DNA of 63,781 bases from Candidatus Coproplasma stercoripullorum (GTDB lineage Bacteria > Bacillota > Clostridia > Christensenellales > Borkfalkiaceae): assembly GCA_018712405.1 (NCBI GenBank), contig DVHB01000036.1:1-63781 (forward strand), written 5' to 3'. Under the pieces are notes generated by a model. That model made no database searches, had not been told where the DNA came from, and worked only from the letters and a program-made list of their open reading frames with translations. Positions within the stretch are counted from its first letter, which is position 1. Every line of letters starts with the position of its first letter. Both the position numbers and the translations under genes were made by a program. Below are positions 52,820 to 61,422 of this stretch, one piece after another.

Positions 52820-54712
52820 ATGACCATAGAAGAATTAAAGAAAAAGTCGGAAGTGCTGGCCGATCTCATAAAGGTGAGGAGGCTCGTGCGCGAGCAGGCC
52901 GAAAAACTGGCTCCCGTTACGGGCTACAGAAAGCAGGTCCTCGTCTGCGGCGGCACCGGCTGTACGTCCAGCCACTCCTTAAAGGTCATCGAACAGCTCG
53001 AGGCCAGCTTTAAAGAGCTGGGGATAGACGACGTTCTTATCGTAAAAACGGGCTGCTTCGGTCTGTGCGCCCTCGGCCCCATCATGATAGTTTATCCCGA
53101 AGGCGCATTTTATCCCCACATGACGCCCGAACACGCAAAAACTGTGGCGGAAAAGCACCTTGTAAAGGGCGGGGATATAGTAAAGGAGCTTTTATACGAA
53201 GGCACCGTGCACGAGGACGGCTCGATAATTCCCTTCGCTGAAATTCCCTTCTATAAGCACCAGATGCGCATAGCTTTAAGAAACTGCGGCGTGATTGCAG
53301 CCGAGAGCATCGACGAGGCCATCTCCGCGGGCGACTACATGGCGCTTGCAAAGGTGCTTTCGGGAATGTCGGGCGACGATGTGATAGCTGAGATAAAGGC
53401 GTCCGGACTTCGCGGCCGCGGCGGCGCGGGTTTCCCCACTGGTATAAAGTGGGAGACATCAAAAAATGCTCCCGGCGATGAAAAGTACGTCGTGTGCAAT
53501 GCCGACGAAGGCGACCCCGGCGCGTTCATGGACCGCTCCGTTCTGGAGGGCGACCCTCACTGCGTTCTGGAGGCTATGACTATAGCGGGTTACTGCGTGG
53601 GCGCGCACCAGGGCTTTATATATGTGCGCGCTGAATATCCCATTGCCGTTGAAAGGCTGGAGATTGCCATAAAGCAGGCGCGCGAATACGGCCTTTTGGG
53701 CAAAAATATTTTGGGCAGCGGCTTCGACTTCGATATAGAGATCCGCCTCGGCGCGGGTGCGTTCGTATGCGGCGAAGAGACGGCGCTCATGAAGTCTATC
53801 GAAGGTTTCCGCGGCGAGCCCCGTCCCCGTCCGCCGTTCTCTGCAACGTGCGGCGTGTTCTCAAAACCCACCGTTTTGAATAACGTTGAAACCTGGGCAA
53901 ACGTTGCGCCCATACTACTCAACGGCTCCAAGTGGTTTGCCTCCATCGGCACCGAAAAGAGCAAGGGCACCAAGGTGTTCGCCGTCGGCGGCAAGATTCA
54001 CAACGTCGGCCTGGTTGAGGTGCCCATGGGCACCACGCTCCGCACGATAGTTTACGATATCGGCGGGGGAATTCCGGGCGGCAAGGCGTTCAAGGCCGCG
54101 CAGACGGGCGGCCCCTCTGGCGGCTGCATCCCCGCAAAATACATAGATACCCCCATGGATTTCGACAGTCTGAAGGCTATCGGCTCCATGATGGGCTCGG
54201 GCGGTCTCATCGTCATGGACGAGGACACCTGTATGGTGGATATCGCAAAATTCTATCTCGAGTTCACCGCCGACGAAAGCTGCGGCAAGTGCAACCCCTG
54301 CAGAATAGGCACCAAGCGCCTTCTGGAAATTCTTACGAGGATCACAGAGGGCAAGGGCAGGCCGGAGGATATCCGGAGCATACGCGACCTTGCGGAATAC
54401 ATGCAGGCCTCTTCGCTGTGCGCCCTCGGCCAGTCGGCGCCCAACCCCATACTCTCTACGATGAATCATTTCCTCGATGAGTACGAGGCGCACATCAACG
54501 AAAAGCGGTGCCCCGCGGGCGTGTGCAAATCGCTCCTCAACTACTACATACTCACCGATAAGTGCCGCGGCTGCACGCTTTGCGCGCGCAACTGCCCCGT
54601 TCAGGCAATATCGGGCTCGGTAAAGTCGCCGCACATTATCGATACCGCAAAGTGCATAAAGTGCGGCCAGTGCATAGCGCATTGCAAGTTCGGCGCTATC
54701 ATAAAGAAGTAA
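52820..54712 (+). CDS. hndC: Bifurcating [FeFe] hydrogenase, NuoF-like flavin subunit
   Basis: 630 residues. Order: N-terminal thioredoxin-like [2Fe-2S] domain (CGGTGCTSS, KTGCFGLCALGP), NuoF core with FMN and NAD(P) sites (GLRGRGGAGFPTGIKW, CNADEGDPGAFMDR, GAGAFVCGEETAL), [4Fe-4S] site ESCGKCNPCRIGTKR with a later Cys (SSLCALGQSAPNP), and a C-terminal pair of [4Fe-4S] motifs (CRGCTLCARNCP, CIKCGQCIAHCK). This is the HydB/HndC design in which NAD(P)H is oxidised or reduced at the flavin that splits electrons with ferredoxin. GGAG lies just before ATG 52820. Confidence 0.95.
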   Translation: MTIEELKKKSEVLADLIKVRRLVREQAEKLAPVTGYRKQVLVCGGTGCTSSHSLKVIEQLEASFKELGIDDVLIVKTGCFGLCALGPIMIVYPEGAFYPHMTPEHAKTVAEKHLVKGGDIVKELLYEGTVHEDGSIIPFAEIPFYKHQMRIALRNCGVIAAESIDEAISAGDYMALAKVLSGMSGDDVIAEIKASGLRGRGGAGFPTGIKWETSKNAPGDEKYVVCNADEGDPGAFMDRSVLEGDPHCVLEAMTIAGYCVGAHQGFIYVRAEYPIAVERLEIAIKQAREYGLLGKNILGSGFDFDIEIRLGAGAFVCGEETALMKSIEGFRGEPRPRPPFSATCGVFSKPTVLNNVETWANVAPILLNGSKWFASIGTEKSKGTKVFAVGGKIHNVGLVEVPMGTTLRTIVYDIGGGIPGGKAFKAAQTGGPSGGCIPAKYIDTPMDFDSLKAIGSMMGSGGLIVMDEDTCMVDIAKFYLEFTADESCGKCNPCRIGTKRLLEILTRITEGKGRPEDIRSIRDLAEYMQASSLCALGQSAPNPILSTMNHFLDEYEAHINEKRCPAGVCKSLLNYYILTDKCRGCTLCARNCPVQAISGSVKSPHIIDTAKCIKCGQCIAHCKFGAIIKK

Positions 54713-54728
54713 AGGAGGGAGCGGAAAA

Positions 54729-56444
54729 ATGGTCAATCTTAAAATCAACGGCATACCCGTATCGGTTCCCGAAGGGTCTACCATACTTCAGGCGGCAAAG
54801 CTCGCCAACATACGCATTCCCACCCTCTGCTATTTAAAGGACGTCCAGTGCGTCGGCTCCTGCCGCATGTGCCTGGTCGAAGCCACCGGCGCGCGCGGCC
54901 TGGTTGCGGCGTGCGTCTATCCCGTATCCGAGGGCATGGAGGTGCGCACAAACACCCCCAAGGTGCGTAAATCAAGGAAGATGACGGTGGAGCTCATTCT
55001 CTCCACCCACAAAAAGAAGTGCCTCTCCTGCGTGCGCTCGATGAACTGCGAGCTGCAGAAGCTGGCGCTCGAATACAACGCCGAGGAGGACGAGTACGGC
55101 ACCGACCACGATATCCAGCCGATAGACGATCTCTCTCCCTCGGTGGTAAGGGACAACTCCAAGTGCATACTCTGCACCCGCTGCGTTGCGGCGTGCGAGC
55201 ACCAGACGATAGGCGCCATAGGCCCCAAAAACAGGGGCTATGCAAAGGTGATAGGCTCGCCTTACGACGTGTCTCTCGCCTTTACGCCCTGCGTAAACTG
55301 CGGCCAGTGCATAGTTGCATGCCCCGTCGGCGCGCTGTATGAAAAGTCGGCGGTTGCCGACGTATGGGGCGCTATAGTCGACGATAAAAAGAAGGTGGTG
55401 TTCTTCACCGCGCCCTCCGTGCGCGCAACGCTCGGCGAGGCGTTCGGCCTGCCCGTCGGCACAAACGTGGAGGGTAAGATGGTCACCGCCATAAAGCAGC
55501 TCGGCGACGTGAAGTGTTTCAACATGGACGTCACCGCCGACCTCACGATAATGGAGGAGGCCACCGAGCTTATAAACAGACTCAAAAACGGCGGCACCAC
55601 GCCCATGTTCACCAGCTGCTGCCCCGCTTGGGTAAAGTTTGTCGAACACTACTATCCCGAATTTATGGATAACCTCTCTACATGCAAGTCGCCACAGGAG
55701 ATGTTCAGCGCCGTTTTAAAGACGTATTACTGCATGAAGGAGGGAATTAAGCCCGAGGATCTGTACGTCGTTTCGGTGATACCCTGCACGGCAAAGAAAT
55801 TTGAGATTTCGCGCGATGAGCTCGGTCATTATACCGATGCCGCGCTCACCACGCGCGAGCTTGCAAAGATGATAAAGGAGGCCGGCCTCGACTTTGCCAA
55901 CCTCCCCGAGAGCGAGTTCGACGATCCCTTCGGCCAGGCCTCTGGCGGCGGAGCCATATTCGGCGCTACGGGCGGCGTAATGGAGGCGGCCCTCCGACTT
56001 GCCGCGCGCACTTTGGGCGACGAGGACGAACCCATCGTGTTCGACGAAGTCCGCGGCACCAAGGGTATAAAGGAGGCGACCTACACGCTCGGCGGCGTTA
56101 CGGTAAACGTTGCCGTTGCCAGCGGCCTCGGCAATGCCCGCAAGGTTATGGAAGACATAAAGAGCGGCAAAAAGAACTATACCTTTGTCGAAATAATGGC
56201 CTGCCCCGGCGGCTGTATAAACGGCGGAGGCCAGCCCTACATACACGACGAAGTGCGCAACAATATGGACTTAAAGACGCTGCGCGCCACCGCGCTGTAT
56301 GATTTCGATAAGTATAACAAGTACCGCATATCCAACGAGACTCCCGCGGTCAAAAAGCTTTACGAAGAGTTTTTCGGCGAGCCGAACAGCCATAAGGCGC
56401 ATGAGTTGCTGCACACCCATTACATAGCAAGAACCAAGTATTAA
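54729..56444 (+). CDS. hndD: [FeFe] hydrogenase catalytic subunit
   Basis: 571 residues, makes or uses H2. N-terminal [2Fe-2S] (CYLKDVQCVGSCRMC), His-ligated [4Fe-4S] (HKKKCLSCVRSMNC), two [4Fe-4S] (CILCTRCVAAC, CVNCGQCIVACP), then the H-cluster motifs: L1 TSCCPAWVKF, L2 IPCTAKKFE, L3 MACPGGCINGGGQP, and the small-subunit-like tail ending at NSHKAHELLHTHY. L2 normally reads MPC; here residue 351 is Ile (ATA). Third gene of the hydrogenase operon, ended by a terminator. Maturases HydEFG are not in this window. AAAGGAGGG precedes the start. Confidence 0.96.
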   Translation: MVNLKINGIPVSVPEGSTILQAAKLANIRIPTLCYLKDVQCVGSCRMCLVEATGARGLVAACVYPVSEGMEVRTNTPKVRKSRKMTVELILSTHKKKCLSCVRSMNCELQKLALEYNAEEDEYGTDHDIQPIDDLSPSVVRDNSKCILCTRCVAACEHQTIGAIGPKNRGYAKVIGSPYDVSLAFTPCVNCGQCIVACPVGALYEKSAVADVWGAIVDDKKKVVFFTAPSVRATLGEAFGLPVGTNVEGKMVTAIKQLGDVKCFNMDVTADLTIMEEATELINRLKNGGTTPMFTSCCPAWVKFVEHYYPEFMDNLSTCKSPQEMFSAVLKTYYCMKEGIKPEDLYVVSVIPCTAKKFEISRDELGHYTDAALTTRELAKMIKEAGLDFANLPESEFDDPFGQASGGGAIFGATGGVMEAALRLAARTLGDEDEPIVFDEVRGTKGIKEATYTLGGVTVNVAVASGLGNARKVMEDIKSGKKNYTFVEIMACPGGCINGGGQPYIHDEVRNNMDLKTLRATALYDFDKYNKYRISNETPAVKKLYEEFFGEPNSHKAHELLHTHYIARTKY

Positions 56445-56454
56445 ACATTTTCAC

Positions 56455-56487
56455 AAAAATGCCGAGCAGGCCGTGCTCGGCATTTTT
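56455..56487 (+). terminator. Terminator of the hydrogenase operon
   Basis: AAAAATGCCGAGCA (56455-56468) pairs with TGCTCGGCATTTTT (56474-56487) around a five-base loop. Confidence 0.93.
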
Positions 56488-56496
56488 CGTGAGGCG

Positions 56497-56661
56497 GAGA
56501 AACCAGTTTCTCTTGCCGCGATTATTAGGGGCCCACGATTATATAATCGCGGCAATTCACTTCCGGTGAGCCTGCTGTCGCAGCAAATCGGGTCGCGCTA
56601 ACGGCGGGAAACCCGCCTTGCGCACGAAATTATTTTGAATTTGTCATTATTGGCGTACGCC
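56497..56661. repeat. Array of five consecutive hairpins plus a palindrome, no gene
   Basis: In order: GAGAAAC/GTTTCTC (56497-56512), TTGCCGCGATTAT/ATAATCGCGGCAA (56513-56555, perfect 13 bp), TCAC/GTGA (about 56557-56569), TGCTG/CAGCA (about 56571-56583), GGCGGG/CCCGCC (about 56603-56617) nested in GCGC/GCGC, and the palindrome GGCGTACGCC (56652-56661). No frame with a ribosome binding site. The dense folding suggests a structured RNA or a repeated intergenic element. Confidence 0.55.
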
Positions 56662-56720
56662 TTGCTCTGCTCGCTTCTTTGAAGTTGTTATGGACGATGA
56701 TTAATAAAGTATAAATTTTA

Positions 56721-56746
56721 AAAACCCGCAGGTCTGTACCTGCGGG
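56721..56746 (-). terminator. Terminator of the MATE gene
   Basis: CCCGCAGGT (56725-56733) pairs with ACCTGCGGG (56738-56746); read on the minus strand it is followed by TTTTTAAAATTT. Confidence 0.88.
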
Positions 56747-56769
56747 CTTCGTTTGTTAAAAAATGTTGA

Positions 56770-58179
56770 TTATTCCGCTGTCTTTTGCCTGCGGTGGTGG
56801 AATCTGCGCTTTTTTAAATCGTCCTCGCCGTTTATTCTGCGGCGTATCACCTTGGGGAAGAAGATCGCAAAGCATATGCTTGTAAGTATCGCCGCGGCAA
56901 TGTCGGCAAACGGCTCGGCATAGAAGGCCGCGCTCACGTCCCATATCAGAGGGAAGGCTATCAGCGCGCCCAAAAAGAACACAACTTTCCTCGCAAGCGA
57001 GAGCGTTATGGCATATTTAGGCTGGCCGAGCGCCGTAAAGCAGTCCACAAACGCGTATTGGAATGACAGGGGTATGACGCCCATCATGAACACCCGTATG
57101 CCCCAAACCGATTTTTCGGCTATCTCGGCGTTTTGGGTGAACAGCCGCACAAACGGCTGCGCGCAGAATATGGACATCACCGTCATAAACGTCGTGAACA
57201 CCAGGCAGGCTACCGTTATCCACAGCTCCGCTCTCTTTATCAGCCGCTCGTTTTTCGCACCGTAGGCGTAGCTCAACACGGGCTGCGAGCCTTCGCTTAT
57301 GCCCAGCATGGGCATGGACGTCAGCGAAAAGAAGGCCTGCACCACAGTGGATACCGTTATCCACATGTCGCCGTCGGCGCCGCCGCGCGCCTGCAGAATT
57401 GCGTTTTGCACTATTATTATCAGGCTGTCGGAGGCCATTATAATAAATGGCGATATGCCCAGCTTTATTATTCTTCCCGTTATGCGCAGCTCGGGTTTTA
57501 CAAAGGTGAGGCGTATCTTGGTGTTCTTCAGCCGCAGGAAGGTGACGACGAACACAAACGTTAAAAATTGCGAAATTATCGTGGCTATGGCTGCGCCCGC
57601 CACATTCATGTTGAACACGAATATGAACAGCGGGTCGAGCGCGATGTTTGCAACGGCGCCTATTATCGTGGAGGTCATGGCTATGCCCGAATAGCCCTGC
57701 GCAGTAATATACTGGTTGAGTCCCGTACCCGTTATCGAAAATACCGCCCCTGCAGCATATATCATCAGGTACTCGCGCGCATAGTCATAGGTCGTGTCGC
57801 TCGCGCCGAAGGTGAAGAGTATGGGACGCTGAAAGATGAGGAATATCGCGGCGACCACAACGCCGAGCGCGGCAAGCGCATAGGCGGCGTTTGCAAGAAT
57901 TTTGCGCGCATTGTCCTCGCGTCCTTCGCCTAGCGACATGGCAAACAGAGGCGCGCCGCCCGTGCCTATCAAAAAGGCGAACGAAGATATCAGCGTGGTT
58001 ATCGGCGCGCACACGCCCACGGCCGCCAGCGCCGTGTCGCCTATGCCCTCGATATTTCCTACGTACATTCTGTCTACAATGGAATAGAGCACGTTTATAA
58101 ATTGCGCTATCATCGCCGGAATAATAAGTTTAAGGACGGTTGAAAGCACTCTTCCGCTGCCTAAATTTATCGCCTTCAT
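56770..58179 (-). CDS. MATE-family efflux transporter
   Basis: 469 residues, twelve membrane helices in two six-helix halves, cation-driven drug or metabolite exporter. Start MKAINLGSGRVLSTVLKLIIPAMIAQFINVLYSIVDRMYVGNI is typical of the NorM/MepA group; GTGGAPLFAMSLGEG and GLNQYITAQGYSGIAMTSTIIGA (first half) and GISEGSQPVLSYAYGAKN (second half) are further landmarks. Monocistronic with its own promoter and terminator. No regulator adjacent. Substrate unknown. Confidence 0.93.
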   Translation of the reverse strand: MKAINLGSGRVLSTVLKLIIPAMIAQFINVLYSIVDRMYVGNIEGIGDTALAAVGVCAPITTLISSFAFLIGTGGAPLFAMSLGEGREDNARKILANAAYALAALGVVVAAIFLIFQRPILFTFGASDTTYDYAREYLMIYAAGAVFSITGTGLNQYITAQGYSGIAMTSTIIGAVANIALDPLFIFVFNMNVAGAAIATIISQFLTFVFVVTFLRLKNTKIRLTFVKPELRITGRIIKLGISPFIIMASDSLIIIVQNAILQARGGADGDMWITVSTVVQAFFSLTSMPMLGISEGSQPVLSYAYGAKNERLIKRAELWITVACLVFTTFMTVMSIFCAQPFVRLFTQNAEIAEKSVWGIRVFMMGVIPLSFQYAFVDCFTALGQPKYAITLSLARKVVFFLGALIAFPLIWDVSAAFYAEPFADIAAAILTSICFAIFFPKVIRRRINGEDDLKKRRFHHRRQKTAE

Positions 58180-58251
58180 AACTCTCTCACAAAATAGAAT
58201 ATGCAGCCCGTGAGGGCGTGCGTCTGCCGCCGTACGGCTATGCCGCAGGAT

Positions 58252-58280
58252 ATCTTACCACCTAAAAAATATAAAGTCAA
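58252..58280 (-). promoter_or_regulatory. Promoter of the MATE gene
   Basis: On the minus strand TTGACT (58280-58275), 17-bp spacer, TAAGAT (58257-58252), about 70 bp before the start codon. Confidence 0.78.
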
Positions 58281-58359
58281 CGCGAATTGCGGCGGAGGAA
58301 AAATATTTTTTCACAACGCTCAGAGTGTGTATTTTTTAATACATGATCCCGCACTGAAA

Positions 58360-58406
58360 ATACAAATAAAAGGTGCGCGGGGCGGCAAAAATTGCCGCCC
58401 CGCGCA
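58360..58406 (-). terminator. Terminator of the unknown membrane protein gene
   Basis: TGCGCGGGGCGGCAA (58374-58388) pairs with TTGCCGCCCCGCGCA (58392-58406); on the minus strand followed by TTTTATTTGTATTTT. Confidence 0.85.
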
Positions 58407-58430
58407 TATGTTGTTGCACGCATGATATTA

Positions 58431-59048
58431 TTATTTTTCCGCCGGCGTATCTGCGTTGCCGTTGAGTAGCTTTTTTACCAAAACAATAAATACGACAACT
58501 CCGCCAACCACTACGCCGATAAACTTGAGAATAAACAGGCCGAAATTTTCTTTTCCGTGTGAAATTTCATAGCGCCCGTCTTTTTTGCTTATTTTAACTT
58601 TGCCGTCATCCTGCATTTCGGCTTCAAGATAGGGGTCACTGTAATGCGTTTCAGTTTCTATCCATTTTCCGTAGCTGCAGCCTCCGATAATTGCGAGCAC
58701 CGTAAATACCATGCATAACCAAACGAGCAAATTGTCAATATATATTCCGTCTATGAAGAAGTAAACGGGGACCATAATAAATAGCGCAAGCCCAAAGATA
58801 AGAAAATAAATAGCGGGGACAGGCCATAATACTATCAATAAAATCAGTTCAACCATTGCATAGCTGTTCGGCTCGTTAATAGATTCAGACAGCGAGTTTA
58901 GCGGTTCCATATAGCTTTCGTAAAAATCACCGAAAAATCCCGAAAATTGCAGTTCGATCCCGTTGAACAGGCAGTAAAACAGAAAGAACCAGAAGAACAG
59001 GCAGGGCAACAGAATAAAAAACATGTGCTGTATTATTTTGCTTTTCAT
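58431..59048 (-). CDS. Membrane protein of unknown function
   Basis: 205 residues, not recognised. Hydrophobic helices at about 8-30, 64-85, 86-105, 112-135 and a last one near 172-193 (LFILKFIGVVVGGVVVFIVLVKK), with a charged stretch of about 35 residues (ETETHYSDPYLEAEMQDDGK) before the last helix. AT-richer than the neighbours. GGAGGAGAG precedes ATG 59048. Divergent from a small XRE regulator with 82 bp between starts, which holds a palindrome, so the regulator probably controls it. The pairing resembles small accessory modules, possibly acquired. Confidence 0.8.
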   Translation of the reverse strand: MKSKIIQHMFFILLPCLFFWFFLFYCLFNGIELQFSGFFGDFYESYMEPLNSLSESINEPNSYAMVELILLIVLWPVPAIYFLIFGLALFIMVPVYFFIDGIYIDNLLVWLCMVFTVLAIIGGCSYGKWIETETHYSDPYLEAEMQDDGKVKISKKDGRYEISHGKENFGLFILKFIGVVVGGVVVFIVLVKKLLNGNADTPAEK

Positions 59049-59074
59049 ATCTCTCCTCCATTTTTAATAAATTA

Positions 59075-59091
59075 TATCTCAAAATGAGATA
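59075..59091. promoter_or_regulatory. Candidate XRE operator
   Basis: TATCTC (59075-59080), AAAAT, GAGATA (59086-59091) form a perfect inverted repeat; a weaker copy (ATCTC then GTGAT, 59101-59115) lies 25 bp further. Located between the divergent membrane protein and XRE genes. Confidence 0.65.
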
Positions 59092-59130
59092 AAAGTCAAT
59101 ATCTCGAAGTGTGATTTTTATAATAATATT

Positions 59131-59352
59131 ATGTTGAGGCTCAGAGAATTGAGGGAAGAGAGAAAGGTCACGCAGTTGCAGATTGCCGAGGCTCTTCACA
59201 TCAAACAGAATACATACTCCCAGTACGAAACGGGGCAGAGGCAGATACCCATAGAGTTATTGATCGCCGTTGCCGATTTTTACAATGTTTCGGTAGATTA
59301 CGTTCTTTGTCTTACCGACGAAGAGGACAGATATCCGCGTCCGCTGAAATAA
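59131..59352 (+). CDS. Small XRE-family regulator
   Basis: 73 residues, a single helix-turn-helix of the lambda Cro type: MLRLRELREERKVTQLQIAEALHIKQNTYSQYETGQRQIPIELLIAVADFYNVSVDYVL, plus a short acidic tail. No ribosome binding site is present; TATAAT at 59119-59124 would start transcription at or within a base or two of the ATG, so the message looks leaderless. Probably represses itself and the divergent membrane protein through the palindrome at 59075. Confidence 0.9.
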   Translation: MLRLRELREERKVTQLQIAEALHIKQNTYSQYETGQRQIPIELLIAVADFYNVSVDYVLCLTDEEDRYPRPLK

Positions 59353-59367
59353 ATATCAATTTTTTAA

Positions 59368-59397
59368 GCGCGCCGCAGCAGGTCTGCCGCGGCGCGC
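59368..59397 (+). repeat. Hairpin after the XRE gene
   Basis: GCGCGCCGC (59368-59376) pairs with GCGGCGCGC (59389-59397), with inner GCAG/CTGC. It follows the XRE stop by 16 bp; no T-run on the plus strand, so termination is uncertain. Confidence 0.5.
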
Positions 59398-59455
59398 ATA
59401 TGTGTTTGGGTCAATATATAATAATCGTTTTTGTTGGGAATTAAAGCGGGAGTAG

Positions 59456-59496
59456 AGCAAAAAAATTGCGGCGGCGCACACATGTGCGCCGCCGCA
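59456..59496 (-). terminator. Terminator of the GltD-like gene
   Basis: TGCGGCGGCGCACA (59467-59480) pairs with TGTGCGCCGCCGCA (59483-59496); on the minus strand followed by ATTTTTTTGC. Confidence 0.9.
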
Positions 59497-59508
59497 TCTA
59501 TTCATTGC

Positions 59509-60762
59509 TTATTTGTTTTCTTCGGCATTTTCGCCGCCCTCTTTGGGTAGATTCTTCAGATAGGCGTCCATGGCATTGGCCACGCGCTTTGCCTGTTCAA
59601 CGGCTTCAACAACCGTCTTTGCACCTTTCACCACGTCGCCCGAGGCGAACAGTCCCGGGATGGAGGTCATGCCGTTCTCGTCGATCTTTGCAAGCCCGCG
59701 GCTGGTGAGCTCCAGGCCGAAAGTTGTGGTAAGCAACAGGGTAGAAGGTTTCTGCGAAACGGCTATTATAACCGAATCGGCCTTTATGAATTCGGTTTCG
59801 TCCGACATGGATACCACTTTGTGGTTCTCGTCGCAGACGGTGTTTTTAAAGTAAACGCCGGTATCGGTTATCTCCACGGGCGCCTTGTTGTATATCATTT
59901 CCGCGCCCTCTATCTCGGCGTACTCCAGTTCGTCCACATTGGCGGTCGCGCGGTCGCTGCGCACGATTATCTTGACGTCCCGCACGCCGTGACGAAGAGC
60001 CGTGCGCGCCACGTCCATCGCCACGTTGCCCGCGCCTATAACTATAAGGCTCTTGCCAAGATCGTACACGTCGGGCGATTCAAGGTAGTGCACGCCGTAG
60101 TGCACGTTGCCCAGCGTTTCGCCCTTTATGTTCAGCGTATTGGGCCAAGTCACGCCCGTGCCTATGGAAATGGCCTTAAACCCGTCGCGGAACAGTTCCT
60201 CGATTCCGAACACCTTGCCTATCGTCATGTTGGGCCTTATCTTTATGCCCAGCCCGCGCATGAGCGAATCGTAACGGTCTATAAAGCTCTTCGGCAGTCT
60301 GAATTCAGGTATTCCGAACCGCAGAACGCCGCCTATTTTTGCTTTTGATTCAAATATTGTAACGTCGTATCCGAGCTGTGCCATCTTGATCGCGGTGGTA
60401 ATTCCCGCGGGGCCGGAGCCTATTACGGCAACTTTTATGCCGTTTGCGGGAGCGCAGTCTATCTTCAGCACGTCGAGGTACCTTTCTGAGATGAAATTTT
60501 CGATTGTGCTTATCTCAACGGGGTCGCCCTTTATTCCGCGCACGCAATGCCCCTGGCACTGACGGCCGTGGTCGCAGACTATTGAACAGATGACGGAGAG
60601 CGGGTTGTTGTCGAACAGCATCTTGCCCGCGCCGTCGATATCTCCGTTCAGAAAAGCCTGAATCATCTGAGGTATTTGTGTGTTTATCGGACAGCCTGTC
60701 CTGCACAACGGTTTTTTACAATTCAAACATTTTTTTGCTTCGGCAATTACGTTATGCGCCAT
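59509..60762 (-). CDS. GltD-like NAD(P)H-dependent FAD oxidoreductase
   Basis: 417 residues, resembling the beta subunit of glutamate synthase and NfnB. N-terminal double [4Fe-4S] cysteine region (CLNCKKPLCRTGCP, CSIVCDHGRQCQGHC), FAD site VIGSGPAGITTAIKMAQLGYDV, NAD(P) site VIGAGNVAMDVARTALRHG, and the closing FAD motif GLFASGDVVKGAKTVVEAV. No glutamate synthase large subunit or NfnA is next to it, so it may serve another electron acceptor. AAGGAG precedes ATG 60762; an upstream in-frame ATG at 60786 lacks one. Follows the HIT gene by 47 bp, so the two are probably one transcript. Confidence 0.9.
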   Translation of the reverse strand: MAHNVIAEAKKCLNCKKPLCRTGCPINTQIPQMIQAFLNGDIDGAGKMLFDNNPLSVICSIVCDHGRQCQGHCVRGIKGDPVEISTIENFISERYLDVLKIDCAPANGIKVAVIGSGPAGITTAIKMAQLGYDVTIFESKAKIGGVLRFGIPEFRLPKSFIDRYDSLMRGLGIKIRPNMTIGKVFGIEELFRDGFKAISIGTGVTWPNTLNIKGETLGNVHYGVHYLESPDVYDLGKSLIVIGAGNVAMDVARTALRHGVRDVKIIVRSDRATANVDELEYAEIEGAEMIYNKAPVEITDTGVYFKNTVCDENHKVVSMSDETEFIKADSVIIAVSQKPSTLLLTTTFGLELTSRGLAKIDENGMTSIPGLFASGDVVKGAKTVVEAVEQAKRVANAMDAYLKNLPKEGGENAEENK

Positions 60763-60809
60763 AATTTTCTCCTTAAAAAATTTCACAAAATCCCGCGCAG
60801 ACGCGGATG

Positions 60810-61241
60810 TTAAAGCGCAGATTTAATTTTTTCTATCATTTCGGCGTACTGCTCGTCCGAAAGATACGTCTTTTGCGGATTCATTTCGAACACGCCGCCC
60901 CATTCAAAGCCGTCTTTGTACTTGGGACAGAGGTGAACGTGCAGATGACAGCCGGTATCGCCGTATGCGCCGTAGTTCACCTTGTCGGGTTTGAACGCGG
61001 CGTGTATGGCCCTCGCCGCACGCGCAACGTCGGCAAAAAATCTGTTGCGATCTTCATCGGAAATGTCCACAAGCTCGCTCACGTGGTCTTTATACGCCAC
61101 GATGCATCTTCCCGGGTGGGACTGCTCTTTAAAGAGTATAAGCGTGCTCACGTCCAGGTCGCAGATATATATGCCGAACTTTTCTAAAAGTTCGCCGCGC
61201 ATACAGTATCCGCAGTTCTTGTCTTTTATGTTTTCCGCCAT
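60810..61241 (-). CDS. HIT-family nucleotide hydrolase or transferase
   Basis: 143 residues. Histidine triad HLHVHLCPKY at about residue 102-111, preceded by GDTGC; N-terminal CGYCMRGELLEKFGIYICDLDVS carries a Cys pair that may bind zinc. Family members cleave nucleotide phosphoramidates or dinucleoside polyphosphates in the cytoplasm. AGAGGG precedes the ATG. Promoter at 61278-61306. First gene of a likely two-gene transcript with the GltD-like gene. Confidence 0.92.
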   Translation of the reverse strand: MAENIKDKNCGYCMRGELLEKFGIYICDLDVSTLILFKEQSHPGRCIVAYKDHVSELVDISDEDRNRFFADVARAARAIHAAFKPDKVNYGAYGDTGCHLHVHLCPKYKDGFEWGGVFEMNPQKTYLSDEQYAEMIEKIKSAL

Positions 61242-61277
61242 TTGGTTTCCCTCTTGATTTTAATATTTATCTATAAT

Positions 61278-61306
61278 ATTATACCATGCGCCGACACGAT
61301 ATTCAA
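61278..61306 (-). promoter_or_regulatory. Promoter of the HIT-GltD transcript
   Basis: On the minus strand TTGAAT (61306-61301), 17-bp spacer ending TGG, TATAAT (61283-61278). Confidence 0.8.
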
Positions 61307-61422
61307 TAGCAAATTTTAGCCATTTGTTGAAATTTGATTGCAATTTTGCTCATTTTTTACAATATATGGCTGGTTTCAAACATTTTATACCGCACTGCCG
61401 CGTTCCTCATCAAAATTGCCTA

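Noticed and set aside
56497-56661. tRNA, tmRNA or integron attC site
   Set aside because: No cloverleaf with T-loop GTTCGAAT-type sequence, no tag-peptide frame, and no integrase nearby.
60807-61187. 126-residue plus-strand frame opposite the HIT gene
   Set aside because: Antisense shadow of the HIT gene without its own ribosome binding site.
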